64,000 nucleotides of DNA from JAWPMV01 sp039819665 (lineage in GTDB: Bacteria > Bacteroidota > Bacteroidia > J057): NCBI GenBank assembly GCA_039819665.1, contig JBCBRM010000042.1:1-64000 (forward strand). Direction: 5' to 3'. This document shows, one piece after another, positions 49,101-60,000 of this stretch. Each line of letters opens with the position of its first letter. Positions within the stretch are counted from its first letter, which is position 1. Both the position numbers and the translations under genes were made by a program. The notes beneath the pieces are model-generated. The model saw only the letters and a list, made by a program, of their open reading frames with translations. It ran no database searches and was not told the origin of the DNA.

Positions 49101-50803
49101 CCATTGATGGATATCCCAGGCCCAGCTGTGTATTCGGGCGGATCAGGTAAAGTAACAGTGCCTCCTCCATTCGAAAGAGAAAGGACACTTCCGTTAAGGG
49201 TTAGAATTTGTATCTCATTTGTTGGGTCGGCATCTGGATCGTCATTGCTTCCCGGGGTCCACTGGTTTCCATTCCAGGACAGAATTTCTCCTGTATTTGG
49301 AATAGCTGTAGAGATAGGATTACCCTGAATTGCATTGACGGTTAGGTTAGTGAATATGCCGTTTGCATCTCCCCCAGCCAGGGTGGAGGTAGTTATATCA
49401 TCATTTGGGTTGGTGTCTCCTGTATTGGTGATTTGGGTAATGTCCGGGTTTGAAGTACCGGAAAGTGAAATCCCTACACCCGCAGAATAGGTCGGAATAG
49501 TAATGGTTCCTCCTCCATTAGAAAGGATAAGACTATTACCGGTTCTGCTAAGGGTTTGAATCTCATTTGTTGGGTCAGCATCAGGATCGGTAGTCTCATC
49601 AACTGCAGGTTCCCACTGACCATTATTAAATTTCAATATCTCTCCATTTGCAGGAGGAGTAAGTGAGATACCATTACCTCTTAGTCTGACGACGCTCAAA
49701 GTAGGATAGGTGCCTGAAACATCTCCTGATGCAAGGGTGTTTACTGTAATGTCATCATTCGGATCAGTATCTCCTGTATTTGAGATTACACTACCTACTA
49801 TGCTAATTCCCTGTCCGGGGATATAGTTTACAAATGGCAGGTTTACTGAGCCCCCACCGTTGGAAAGAGTAAGGATAGTACCTGCAATCGATAACTGTTG
49901 TGTATTTATATCATCATTAGCGGGAGTCCAGCTAAATCCATCCCATTTCAGGACCTGACCAATACCAGCTCCTTGTTGAGCAATATCCAGCTCATTTCCT
50001 ATACCTCCATCTCCTGTCAATCGAGCCGTTACATTTACTCCACCACCAGAAGTTACGTTATCCGGTGAAGGTCTCCATTCTGTACCAGTCCACTTCAATA
50101 CATCTCCATTAGCAGGATTGAGATTGGCAATAGAACGTCCCTGAATGCTCAGGATTTCCGGATTGGGATAGGCTCCTCCCAAATCTCCACCAGCAGCCGT
50201 TCCAATGATGATATCATCAGATGGATCTGCATCCCCGGTATTGTAAATCGTATCATTGGAAATGGTGATACCAGTACCTGCGATAGATCCGCCACCGCCC
50301 CCATCTGGCACTGAGATCCACATGGTTCCATCCCATTTCAACACATCTCCTACATTAGGAGCAGGTGCTACAACATCAGAAATACTACCGATTCCTCCTG
50401 CCAGGCTTTGTGCTTCTTCAGCATATAAACTGTAAGGAACACTTTCCAAAGGGGTAGTACCCATGTTTACAAATCCCTGTCCGTTATCAAGCTCAACCTG
50501 AAGGTTGTGGGCCTGAGAACCCCAGTCGATGTTGTCAAATTGGCCTAAATTTGGAAGACCACCACCGATCACAGCTGTGAAAAGACCATATTCATTGGTC
50601 TGGACGGTATGGATTTCTTGATAGACCACATTTCCTCCTTGCAATATGCTGAAACGCACATTGAAGGTTTGATTTGTAAGCAGGGTTTGATTGTCCCTTG
50701 CAACTGCTTGATAAGGAATACCCTGAGGTACTACCTGGGCACTAAGGTCGCCCCACAAGAGTGCAAAGAAGCAGAAGGTGAGCAGCAAAATTCTCGCTTT
50801 CAT
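43184..50803 (-). CDS. Giant repetitive fibre protein with C-terminal S74 intramolecular chaperone
   Basis: A 2539-residue exported protein. The start is placed at the ATG at 50803, where the signal peptide begins (MKARILLLTFCFFALLWGDLSA); the frame runs 50 residues further without signal character. After the signal is the Bacteroidota 'PQGIPYQAVARDN' domain (to about 140). Then come 18 recognisable units of a repeat with signature GQ.LKWNG.QW.P.DD and GDTDASDDITT, and 10 copies of a 57-residue repeat with VDAQGRITGVTNTTI. The end is a phage endosialidase-type S74 domain: Ser2414-Asp in NTSDLRMKENI, then GLIAQEILP, and a coiled coil (EQKAKLDKQQKMIEDLEARL). S74 domains trimerise fibres and cut themselves off before the Ser. 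No T9SS tail is present. Confidence 0.9.
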   Translation of the reverse strand: MKARILLLTFCFFALLWGDLSAQVVPQGIPYQAVARDNQTLLTNQTFNVRFSILQGGNVVYQEIHTVQTNEYGLFTAVIGGGLPNLGQFDNIDWGSQAHNLQVELDNGQGFVNMGTTPLESVPYSLYAEEAQSLAGGIGSISDVVAPAPNVGDVLKWDGTMWISVPDGGGGGSIAGTGITISNDTIYNTGDADPSDDIIIGTAAGGDLGGAYPNPEILSIQGRSIANLNPANGDVLKWTGTEWRPSPDNVTSGGGVNVTARLTGDGGIGNELDIAQQGAGIGQVLKWDGFSWTPANDDINTQQLSIAGTILTLSNGGGSVNLPFVNYIPGQGISIVGSVISNTGDTDPNDDITVNTLASGDVSGTYPTLSVVRLRGNGISLTPPANGEILKFNNGQWEPAVDETTDPDADPTNEIQTLSRTGNSLILSNGGGTITIPTYSAGVGISLSGTSNPDITQITNTGDTNPNDDITTSTLAGGDANGIFTNLTVNAIQGNPISTAIPNTGEILSWNGNQWTPGSNDDPDADPTNEIQILTLNGSVLSLSNGGGTVTLPDPPEYTAGPGISINGTVISNTGDLDGLDDITIGSLAGGDLTGTYPNPTVDKIQGLKVSNTTPGFGQVLKWNGSQWSPEDDDDEDDDTNPTNEIQALSLSGITLGISGSNTVNLPIYTAGTGISMSGSAPNTVINNTGDTNALDDITQGSAAGGDLGGTYPNPSVTQIQGSPVSNTAPNAGQILKWNGTQWIPSADDDVDDDSDPDNENQDLSIVGNTLGISAGNTVNLPVYSAGTGISLSGSAPNTIINNTGDTNGGDDINIGTPATGDLDGTYPSPTVAGIQGSPVSNTAPTTGQILKWNGTQWTPSADDDVDADSDPDNENQDLSIAGTTVSISAGNSIDLPIYSAGTGITLTGSAPNTTIVNSGDTDASDDITTGSAAGGDLGGTYPNPTVTGIQGNSVANNAPTAGQILKWNGSQWVPSTDDDIDDDADATNEIQNLSITGTTVAISSSNSIDLPIYSAGTGISLSGSAPNTTINNTGDTDASDDITTASTAGGDVDGTFANLNVNSIQGSAISATAPTNGQVLKWNGTSWEPSNDLGVDADSDPTNEFQNLSVSGNDLSISDGNTVSLPEYTAGTAIDITNNIVTNTGDTDPSDDITTSSSAGGDVDGTFGNLNVNSIQGSPVTNTAPTTTGQILKWNGTQWTLGSDVGEIYSAGTGINIAAGNIIENTGDTNPSDDLTTSSTAGGDATGLFSALTVTGLQGAAVSATAPTSGQVLKWNGTEWEPGLDQGTIYTAGTGVNITGANVIENTGDTDGSDDITTATAAAGDVSGTFPTLSVTGLNGNAVANTAPATGEVLKWNGTQWAPGADGGNTYTGGTGITVTGANVINNDGDTDASDDITTSTAAAGDVSGTFPTLTVTALNGNAVANTAPTTGEVLKWNGTQWEASADNDNTYTAGTGISIASNIVTNTGDTDASDDITTATAAAGDVDGTFPTLTVTGLNGNAVANTAPTSGQVLKWNGTQWAPGTDDTNDADNDASNEIQTLSISGTTISLSNGGSSVALPYTGGTGITVSGTTITNDGDTDASDDITTGSAANGDLDGTYPNPTVDGLQGNPVASTAPTTDQVLKWNGSQWAPAADDTVNITAGTGLSFTANTLNLDNTSVTGGTYGSATAIPAFTVDAQGRLTGVNEITITDNNTTYSAGTGLDLTGTTFSIENTSVSAGSYGSDTEVPVFTVDAQGRITGVTNTTISGNVNYTAGPGIDIDVTNQITNTGDTDASDDITTASTAGGDVTGTFSALTVTKLQGENVSSGTPSTNDVLKYVGGVWTPSTDANTEYTAGTGLNLSSNEFSLANTAVSAGSYGSATQVPALTVDAQGRITGVTNTTITDNNTTYSAGTGIDLSGTTFSLANTAVTAGTYGSDTEVPVVTVDAQGRITGVTNTTITDNNTTYSAGTGLGLAGTTFNMSNTGVSAGSYGSDTEVPVFTVDAQGRISSVTNTTITDNNTTYTAGTGLGLSGTTFNLENTTVSAGSYGSATEVPVLSVDAQGRITGVTNTTITDNNTTYTAGTGMDLSGTTFNMTNTGVTASTYGSATEVPVFTVDAQGRISSVTNTTLTDNNTTYTAGTALSLSGTEFNLDNTAVSAGTYGSATEVPVFTVDAQGRITGVTNTTITGGGGGTTYFAGTGLTLTGGNTFNLDNTAVTAGSYGSATEVPVFSVDAQGRITGVTNTTITDNNTTYTAGTGLDLTGTEFSLPTSGVSANTYGSTTEVPVFTVDAQGIITGVTNTTITDNNTTYTAGTGINITGANVVENTGDTDASDDITTATNGAGDVSGTFPTLTVGGLQGTAVSATAPTSGQVLHYDGTDWEGKALATSDLTVDSNIIPDTDNSYSLGSASFKFTEVFATNGTINTSDLRMKENIEEIGYGLEEIMKLRPVSFAWKNQQEGSRKLGLIAQEILPVINEVVKTHGTKVNPETGETLQEELDAYGVFYSDLIPVLIKGIQEQQGQISEQKAKLDKQQKMIEDLEARLSKLENKQ
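43860..45900 (-). repeat. Tandem 171-bp coding repeats (57-residue 'VDAQGRITG' units) in the fibre gene
   Basis: Ten units, seen on the plus strand as recurring 'gtaggtagtattgttatcagtaatg'-type and 'ccttgagcatctac' sequence. Eight run nearly in tandem; one unit of the other repeat type interrupts them at about 45290-45540. Adjacent copies are very similar in DNA as well as protein, indicating recent unequal exchange or gene conversion. Confidence 0.85.
45880..50350 (-). repeat. Tandem ~250-360-bp coding repeats ('LKWNGTQW' units) in the fibre gene
   Basis: Units of about 82 to 118 residues repeat through the first half of the protein; 16 of the 18 signature copies fall here. Three central copies (about 47900-48700) are 118-residue units in close tandem. 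Shorter copies around 46200-47200 lack the Asp/Asn-rich insert. The gene's repeats are prone to assembly collapse. Confidence 0.8.
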
Positions 50804-50953
50804 ATTCCTGAAGCTTTTGATGTTAGCAAATGAATAGGAGTGATTTGATGATACTTTTTGCATAAAGTAGTTAGTCAGTATAATGGATCTACTTTTATTT
50901 AAACGTGAGCTATCTTCCGAACCATAGGGGCCGGAAAAACTATATTTACTCAC

Positions 50954-50976
50954 ATAAATGAACGTTTATAAATGAA
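50954..50976. promoter_or_regulatory. Pair of 9-bp direct repeats upstream of the fibre operon
   Basis: ataaatgaa occurs at 50954-50962 and again at 50968-50976, a 14-bp period, about 150 bp before the fibre start codon. It could be a regulator site, but short AT-rich repeats arise by chance. Confidence 0.25.
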
Positions 50977-51011
50977 GCCTAGCCTAAAATAGGATAGACC
51001 CAATAAGCTAC

Positions 51012-54000
51012 CTATTTCAGGATCAGTTTCTGTACCTGTATATCTTGTTTCCCAAACTCTGACACAGTCAGGCGATAAATATACAAACCAGCGGGCAATC
51101 TTGTACCAGAATTGTTATTTCCATCCCAAATAATTTCATGGAATCCCCCCTCAGTGTTTTCTTTCGTCCATTCTGCTACCAGTTGTCCCTTTTGATCAAG
51201 TACTTCCATTTTTACATCAAATAGGTTTCCATTTTCCGGTAAGCTATAGGGTAAATGTACCTCAGCATTTGCCGGACTAGGATATGCCAATCCCAGGAAG
51301 ACTCTGTCAGCCTGAATTTGTTCTTCTATAAATAATGTAGATCCAAACAGGATTTTGAATTTTCTTGTTTTCTTTTCGCTCAAAGAACGATAAGAGCTGA
51401 CCATAGCCATATCTACAAACTTCTGTCTCTCCACATCAAAAAGATACAGTTGTAGCCCACTCGTTCCAAAAGATTCATTATTCCAGGAAAGTTCTACATA
51501 AGGATCAGCGAGATTACTGTTTACTGAGAATTCCCAAATGAAGTTCTTTTGAGTTGGAACAATATCTCTTGCAAAATTCTTTACACTATCTATTTCCCGA
51601 CTAAAATTCAGTTCGAGGTATTGGCTTGGTCTTGGAGCTACATACCAGTCCTCCTTATCCAGGCCTGCATTTGCTTCAGGACTCATACCTATTGCTGCCA
51701 AACGAGAGGTAAGGCCCCCACTCTTCATGTGGATTCCAAGTTTCCATTCAGCTGAATGAATATCAGGAGAAGGAAGGTCAGCTTCGTAAATGAATCCTGT
51801 ACGGTTGATGCTGTTATTTTTGACAACGGGAATTTTGAGACTCATTGTTTGATTAGCCCTTACAAAGACCCCCCTGTATTCACTTACCGTAGTGACAGCC
51901 TGATATCCAGCAGAAGAATAGCCTAGAGGAGATCCCTGAATTTTATCTATATCAGCCTGATTTGCCTGAAGTATATCATTCCAGGATAGGTTGAAGGCAT
52001 AAGGGTTACCAATCTGATTCCACCCTGGACTCAAGGTAATACTAAAGGGATCAGATTTCTTCACCCGGGTAGTATGTCCTGCTCCCGTATTAAAGCTTTG
52101 ACTTTCTTTCGTAATCAACCAGTAACCCTGTCCAGTTTCAATGTTGTTCAGACCATTGGTGTACTCTACACTTCCTCCCGTTTGGTAATGCCAGAATCTC
52201 CACTTAAAGATGTCATATTCTCCAAATTCCTCGAGGGTAGATGAAATAGCATTATTACTGAGCACCAAAGGAATTGAAATGATATTGTAATCTGTTACAT
52301 CTTTTCCAAAGGCCATATCTGTATACTCATAAGGCATACCGCCGGGATAATTGATGTAGGTATATCCGGTATCAGAGTAAGCATTGAATCCAGAGGTAGT
52401 ACCCAAAACTTCGAAATAGTATTCGACCCCTATTTCATCTACCAGCTCAGTACTAATATCAAAAACATATGGATTGCTCGGGGCATTCAAAACAAGGCGA
52501 GTAAAATCAGAAGAATCAGAAACCCCTCGGTAATACACCGCTACTTCCTGAACAATATTCAGATCATCAATGATGATGCTACTTTCCACATTATTACCTC
52601 CCCAGTCAATAAACTCAGAAAAATCTTCTTGTACGATAAGGGGTTGAGGATTGTTGAAGCTAAGGGTTTGTTCCGGGGCAAAAGCTGAACCTTCATATCC
52701 CTGGTCAACCGTCTGCACGCTCCATACATAGGTGCCATCTGGAAGATTATTGATTCTCCAGTTGAAATTGCCCTGGGTGTTTCCTCTTACATGGATTTTT
52801 CTGTAGCCATTTGTGAGGTCTGCATGAGCGGATTGTATATGTTCTTTATCACTGGCAGGACCAAAGTAAAGGTTGTAACTCAGTCCATTGACAGTTGCTG
52901 CATCAAATCCGTCCGGAGCTTCCCACTCAAGTACGAGGGTAGCGCCGACAACTCTGTGTTCCAAAGAGTCCGGAGCAGGTGGCTGCACACTGGCAATAGT
53001 ATCTATGTTATGGAAAACGGCAAAGACTTCTGCATTGCTATCATCCAGACCTGTCATGATGAGGTCCAATTGGCCATCATTGTCATAATCGATCCAGTCT
53101 GCACTTCCCTGAGCCATATTTTTCAGGTTTTGTGAGCTGAATAGATCCTGATTAAATCCGCCCTGTCCGTCATTTCTAAACAAAAGGCTACTCTTATCGG
53201 CAGGATTGATTCCGGTTTCTCCATTTACAACAAAATCAGGCCAGTTATCATTATTGAAATCTCCCCATAAAATGTTGCCATTTGTCATGCTCACGGAACC
53301 GATATTGATAGGATCGAATTGATCGTTTGCTGCATCATAGCTGTATCCAACCGTAATGGGAGCAAAGCTGGGACCGACACTATTATCTCCACTGATCAGT
53401 ACATCCAGGTATCCATCATTGTTATAATCTGCCCAATCTGCATCACTATTTTTTGCACTTCCCAAAGAGGTATTGGTGAAAAGAGTAAAGCTGAAAGGAC
53501 CATCATTGGTGAAAAGCTGGATAGTGGGTCCACTAGATAAGGATTCTCCAGTGATCAGTACATCCATATCTCCATCGCGGTCGTAGTCTGCCGCTTTGAT
53601 ACTACCATTCCGTACATCAGCGAAAGGTGAACTTACCGGGTCAAATACCCCATCTTCATTTTCGTATAGATCAGTTTGAGGGACACCATTGGCATCATTT
53701 CCACTAATTATCAGGTCAAGGTCTCCATCATTATCAAAGTCTGCCATTTCCATATCCCCTTGACTTAGTGGTTCAAGGTCGCTACCTGCATTGGCATCTT
53801 CCGTAAATCTACCTCCGTCATTATTATAAACGAATACCACATGATTGCTGGGATTCGCATTATTTATCCCACTAATGATAAGGTCTGCGTCTCCATCATT
53901 GTCATAATCGCCCCAAACGGCAGATGCATTTTGGATATCATTAAGATCCTGAGAAGCGTCGGTATCTCTTACAAAGCGACCCCCATTACCTGAATTATAT

Positions 54001-57000
54001 TCATTTCTGATAATATCTGTTTTACCAGCACCAGCTGATTGGCCCACAAGCAGGAAGTCTATATCTCCATCCTGGTCGTAGTCTGCACTTGCTACTACTC
54101 CATTTGAAAGTCCTCCAGGCACTCCATTAGGGAAAACATTATTGGTAACCTCTTCAAATCCGGGAGGATTGAAAGTAAAGGCGCCCGTCGCCCATTCTGA
54201 TCCTTCAAAATCTGGCCCAATCGCCTGAACTCTCCAGCTATACTGACGGCCTGATACAAGACCTCCGATTCTCCATTCAAGATTTTGCCCCACATTTCCT
54301 TTCGCCACAACTCTTCTCCATCCTTCATTACCGGAGGAAAGTTCAGCCATTCCTGCTTTCACAAATTCATCATTTGCAGAAACTCCAATAGATATATTAT
54401 AGGTATAACCTTCAGCATTATTAGGAGCTGTCCAACTCAATTTTACTTTGCTTCCATCTACTTCCTCCATGGGATTAGCAGGAGCATTAGGACGCTCATT
54501 TTGCGTACGCTCAATATTTCGATAGATAGTAAAGATATCGGATACTCCTTCTCCACTCAGGGCAAGGTCCAATTTTCCATCATTATCATAATCTCCCCAG
54601 GCAATATCTCCTGCCTGTAGACCTTCAAGGTTTGAACTGGCATTGGCATCTTGAGTGAACGTACCATTTGCAGCTTGCTTAAAAACCAGAGTCTGACCCG
54701 CATTGCTGGCATTTTCTCCTGAAATCAGCACATCAACTCGATCATCACTGCTATAATCTCCAAATAAGGCTTTTCCTCCCGCAAGAGCAGTAAGACCTGC
54801 TGTACTTGCCGAGAAGGCGCCAGTACCATCGCCGAGGAAGATGTCTGTGAAAGGAATTGTGCCATTGTAACCACTGATCAGAAGATCTGTATTTCCATCT
54901 CTATCCACATCAGCACAATCAAAACTCACCTGGGTAAGGCTTGGGATGGAACTGAGGGTAGTTGCTGAGCCAAAGGTGGCATTTCCCGTATTTATCAATA
55001 GCTGAAAACCATTATCACCTCCGCTTAAAATATCCAGGAAGCCGTCATTATTTACATCTACCCATCTGACCTGGGCATTGTTATCTGCGGGAACCACAAC
55101 AGCTGGGATAGGGGAACTATATCCATCTACTCCGTCATTTCTGATAACTCGTATTTCATCGGCGGTTCCATTGTTTCCACTAATCATGATATCCAGATCC
55201 CCATCATTATCATAATCTCCAAAGTCGATTTGAGAATTGCTAAGGTCAGGGATAAGCGGGAAGGAGTTTTCAGTGAAATCTCCACCAGTTTCGTTATTGT
55301 ATATTCTGCTTATTTCTCCATTGGCACTAAGACCTGAAAGTGCAATGTCCAGCCAGGTGTCTTCATTGAGATCTACCCATTTCACAGTTCCGCTTCGTAT
55401 GTCTGCTAATTTCGCTGATAGAGCGGTATTCAGTTCCAGTGTTCTTCCATCGACGTTTTCATAAAGGTAGGTTCCAAAGGCTGCAGAAGCAGATTCGCCA
55501 GCTACCAATAAATCCAAGTCTCCATCTTTGTCAAAATCTCCCCAATCCAGGCTACTATTTTTCAGGCCTTCGGGTAGGCCGTTAGGGAATACCAATTGGT
55601 TCATATTTACGAAGACGGGAGGACTGTATGTAAAAGTATCGGCTGGGGAAGTAAAGCCTGAAGCTTCAAAATCGGGTCCAATAGCTTGTACCGTCCATTC
55701 ATAGGTACCTGCGGGTAATCCTCTAATACTCCATTGGGTGGCATTTCCTTGTCCACCATTAGCCGCAATTTCCCGCAACCCTGTAGTCATATCCGCCATA
55801 GGAGAGAGGAAGTAGGTTGTACCTCCCGGATTTCTGAGACGAATCTGATAAGAATATGCGGGTAATATATCTGCAGGAATGTTAGCAGGAGGTGTCCAGG
55901 TAAAGGTTACGGAATCTGAGCTGATAATAGCTGGAGAAATACCAGGTGCGTCCGGCGTAACATTGGGAGTAGGGTCTATGTTTCTGTATATGGTAAATCC
56001 TCGTCTGGGGGATGCATCTGCATATTGACCGGTGAGAATGAGGTCTAGTTTCTGGTCTCCATCGATATCTCCAAATACAGGACTTGAGCCTTCATTGGAA
56101 CCGAAGAGGTAATTACTGCTTATATCATCGCGGGTAAAGAGGAAGCTCCCATCTGCATTATTGGTATAGAGATAGGTTTTACGATTTCCTTGCGAAACGC
56201 CATCCTGACCACTTATGATGAAGTCGGCATAGCCATCATCATTATAGTCTCCCCAAATGCCTTTTCCGTTCTTGACACCTTCCAGAATTTGTCCTGTAGA
56301 AACAAAAGCTCCACTTGCAAAATTATATCTGTATACACGGGTAATAGGAATTACCTGATTTACTGTGGATTCTCCTGTAATCAGTAGATCCTGAAAGCCA
56401 TCTGTATCAAAGTCTATCCAATCAATACTTCCTTCCTGAACCCCATCCAAGGGAGCATTTGCTCCCATATCTGTAAATCCTCCCAGCGGTCCATTATTAC
56501 GATAAACTTTAGCATGTAATATTCCTCCTTCTCTTCCTACAATAGCCAAGTCAGCGTATCCATCAGAGTTAAAGTCTCCCCAGGCCACACTACTTTCATT
56601 TACCTGAACCAGATTGATCCCGGTATTTACGATGAAGGTGTCTAGCTCCCTTACATTTTCATACACTGCGGAGAAAGGATCACCTGAAGCATTTGCCCCG
56701 GTCAATGCCAGGTCAAGGTCTCCATCATGATCGTAGTCTGCCCAGTCAACTTCTCCATTCTCTACATTTTCGAGGATAGCAGAGAGTCGGATGTTGAGGG
56801 AGAAAGAACCTGCCCCCAGGTTATCATATATACGAGTTGCCAGGTTTCCATTACCTACATTCCCGAGAACAATGGCATCCAAATCTCCATCATTATCATA
56901 ATCAGCCCAATCGACATCACTGTTAAAGACATTGAGGAATTGGCTGGAAACACCATTATCGAAGGAGAATACTCCATTTTTATTTTTTAGGATGGCCGTG

Positions 57001-60000
57001 GATCCTAATCCGCTTTCATCCAAACCAGAAACGATCAGGTCCAAATCATTGTCTCCATCATAGTCTCCTAAGGCAATATCGCCATTGGTGTATCCGGTAG
57101 GAGGTGTTCCTGTAATTCGAGTTGCATTTTCATTTCTGAAGGCAGGTGGTTGATAGGTAAATGATCTTTCGGTAGTCCAGAGACCTCCCTCATAATCCTG
57201 ATCGATTGCCTGTACTTTCCAATAATATGTTCCAGCAGGGAGTCCGATAATGCTCCAACTCTTATTATTGCCGGTATTACCCATCGTTGGGATTTTACGG
57301 TAAGCGGAGCTTACATTCGCCATCGGGCTTTGAATCTGGGTGGAATTAGGTGCTGTACCCAGGTAGAAATTATAGGTAAAACCATCGTCTATGTCTGTAT
57401 ATCCCGGAGGTTGATCCCATTGTAAAATAATGGTGTCTCCAAAAACTGTATCGATAAGACTAACGGGTGCATCCAACTGATATGGGGTAGAAGTATCTAT
57501 GTTCTCATAGATTTTTAAACTTTGACCACTAGCAGTTTCACCTAACAGAGCCATATCCAGTTTGCCATCATTGTTGTAGTCGCCCCAGGCCAGTGCTGCG
57601 CCATCTCCGACTTGTTGTAGTGGCAGGGCCCCAATGTCCATAGACATAAAGGTGTCACCAATATTATCATATCTGAAAACCTTGGCAATATTGGAAGAAC
57701 TTCCTGTTCCGACTACTACCAAATCAAGATATCCGTCATTGTCATAATCTCCCCAAACTACGGATCCATTTTCTGCACCTATCAATACAGCTTCTGGCGC
57801 AAAGGTGCCAGCTCCATTATTTTTATACAATCTACATGTTGGGCCGCTACCATTGTTTCCACACATAATCAAATCCGGGAAACCATCATTGTTATAATCT
57901 CCCCAATCGATCTCTGCTCTATCCATAGCTGCAAATACAGAAGTGGTAAAGCCCGAGAAAGATCCGTTTCCATTATTTTTTAAGAAGTAAATCGTCCTGT
58001 TTGCTCCGTCAGTCCCTGTTGCAAATATATCGTGATAACCATCTCTATCTACATCCACAAAAGCGACATCTCCTGAACTGATTCCGGGAAGGCCTATAAT
58101 TTGTGGGGTAAGACCTGTTCCATCATTGCGATAGATTTCAAAATGTCTACTACCAGAACCTTCCTCACCCATGAGTACCAGGTCGAGGTCCCCATCATTG
58201 TCATAATCAGCCCAATCGGCTGCTCCGTCAAAGACACCAGTTGGGCTCGCCCAAATAGTTGGATATCCTCCGCTTCCATTACTGAGATAAACCCTGCTTA
58301 GTCCTGATCCATTTGCCTGCTTTCCGCTAATAAAAATATCAATGTTGTTATCCTGATTGACATCTACCCATTGAACATGAGATTCAACAAGATCAGGAAG
58401 GTTGATGCCGGAGTTGATAAAACTGTTTCCATTGATATTCTGAAGAACCTGGCTAACACCTGTCCCTCCTCTTTCCCCACTTATGAGTAAGTCTTTGTCT
58501 CCATCATTATCAAAATCTCCCCAGGCAAGGTCTCCCTTATCAACTCCTGCTGGTTGGGTGCCAAAGAGGGATACTGTTTGATCCTGAAAGACTGGTGGTG
58601 AATAAATAAAGGTCTGGGCATTCGCTGCAAATGGCCCCCCTTCAAAATCGGCATCTATTGCCTGAACCGACCAGAAGTAATTTCCGGGCGTAAGATTTTT
58701 TAGACGGAAAGTAGTGGTATCATTTACCTGACCCACTTTCACCAATTTTCTCTTTCCGGTATTTAGCTCCGAATGTGCAGCCCTGCTATTTTGTGAATTA
58801 TTAGATGTGCCGAGGTATATATTATAAGATAGGCCTCTTGAATTAGCTACATTATTGACGGCCTGCCAAGTCAAAAGTACTTCAAATCCTATTACTGTAT
58901 CTTGCAAATTGGTGGGTGCTGCTGGCTGAGAAACAGGATTTTGGTCTATATTCCTGTAAATATTAAAGCTCGGACCTGTTCCATTTTCTCCTACGATCGC
59001 CAGGTCTAATTTTCCATCGCTGTCGAAATCACCCCAGGCTGCATCACTCATACCACTCACATTTTCAAAGGTAGAACTAGCTACGTCTTCGAATACAAAA
59101 TTTTGAGTACCTGGATTGTAGCGATATAATTTTGCGCTTCTTGCAGTTGTTCCGCCATTTTGTCCAACCACCATGATGTCTTTGTAGCCATCATTGTTAT
59201 AATCTCCCAGTACGATACTTCCATCGCTTACTGCTTCGACTATAGTTGAGGTAGTGGTAAAAGTTCCATTTCGGTTGTTTTTAAGGATTCGAGTGAGTCT
59301 GGTTCCTCCTGAGAGAGCACCAATTTGAACAATATCCAAAAATCCATCTGCATCGAAATCGCCAAATTCCAAATCTCCCGTTACAACTGGAGCTAGTCCA
59401 CCTGTACTAGGCACCCATCCTCCGTTTTGATTGTTGGTATAAAGTTGACCGCTTCCTGCACTACCATTTGACTCTCCACTAATGATAAAATCGAGGTATC
59501 CATCATTATTGTAGTCTCCCCAGTCAATCGCAGCATTCTTTATTCCAAAACCGATATTATTAACCGAAAAATTCCCCTGGTTATCCTGGGTATAAATTCT
59601 GGTAACCGGATTTCCATTTGAACGTTCTCCAGAAAGGACGAAATCGAGTAGACCATCATTATTATAGTCTGCAAATTCAGCAGCGCTGTGTTGGACTCCG
59701 AGGAATTGCAGGGTATCGACAGAGGTAAAGCCCCCTCCAATATTATTGAAGATTCTAGTAATAGGAGTAGAACCATCATTTCCTGTGATTAAGAGGTCGA
59801 GATCCCCATCATTGTCATAATCTCCCCAGTCCACGCTACCATCTTTTACATCTATGAGGGCAGTACTATTAGCTCCTCCATCTACAAAGAAACCATTATC
59901 GAATTCGTAAAGATTGGTGGCCGGATTTCCATTGTCATCTGTTCCGCATACGATCAGGTCCAGATTTCCATCTCCCGTATAATCTCCCCAGGCTATATTT

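Noticed and set aside
43184..50803. Regularly spaced repeats resembling a CRISPR array
   Set aside because: The repeats are coding, in one continuous frame, of variable sequence and far longer than CRISPR repeats; no cas genes are present.
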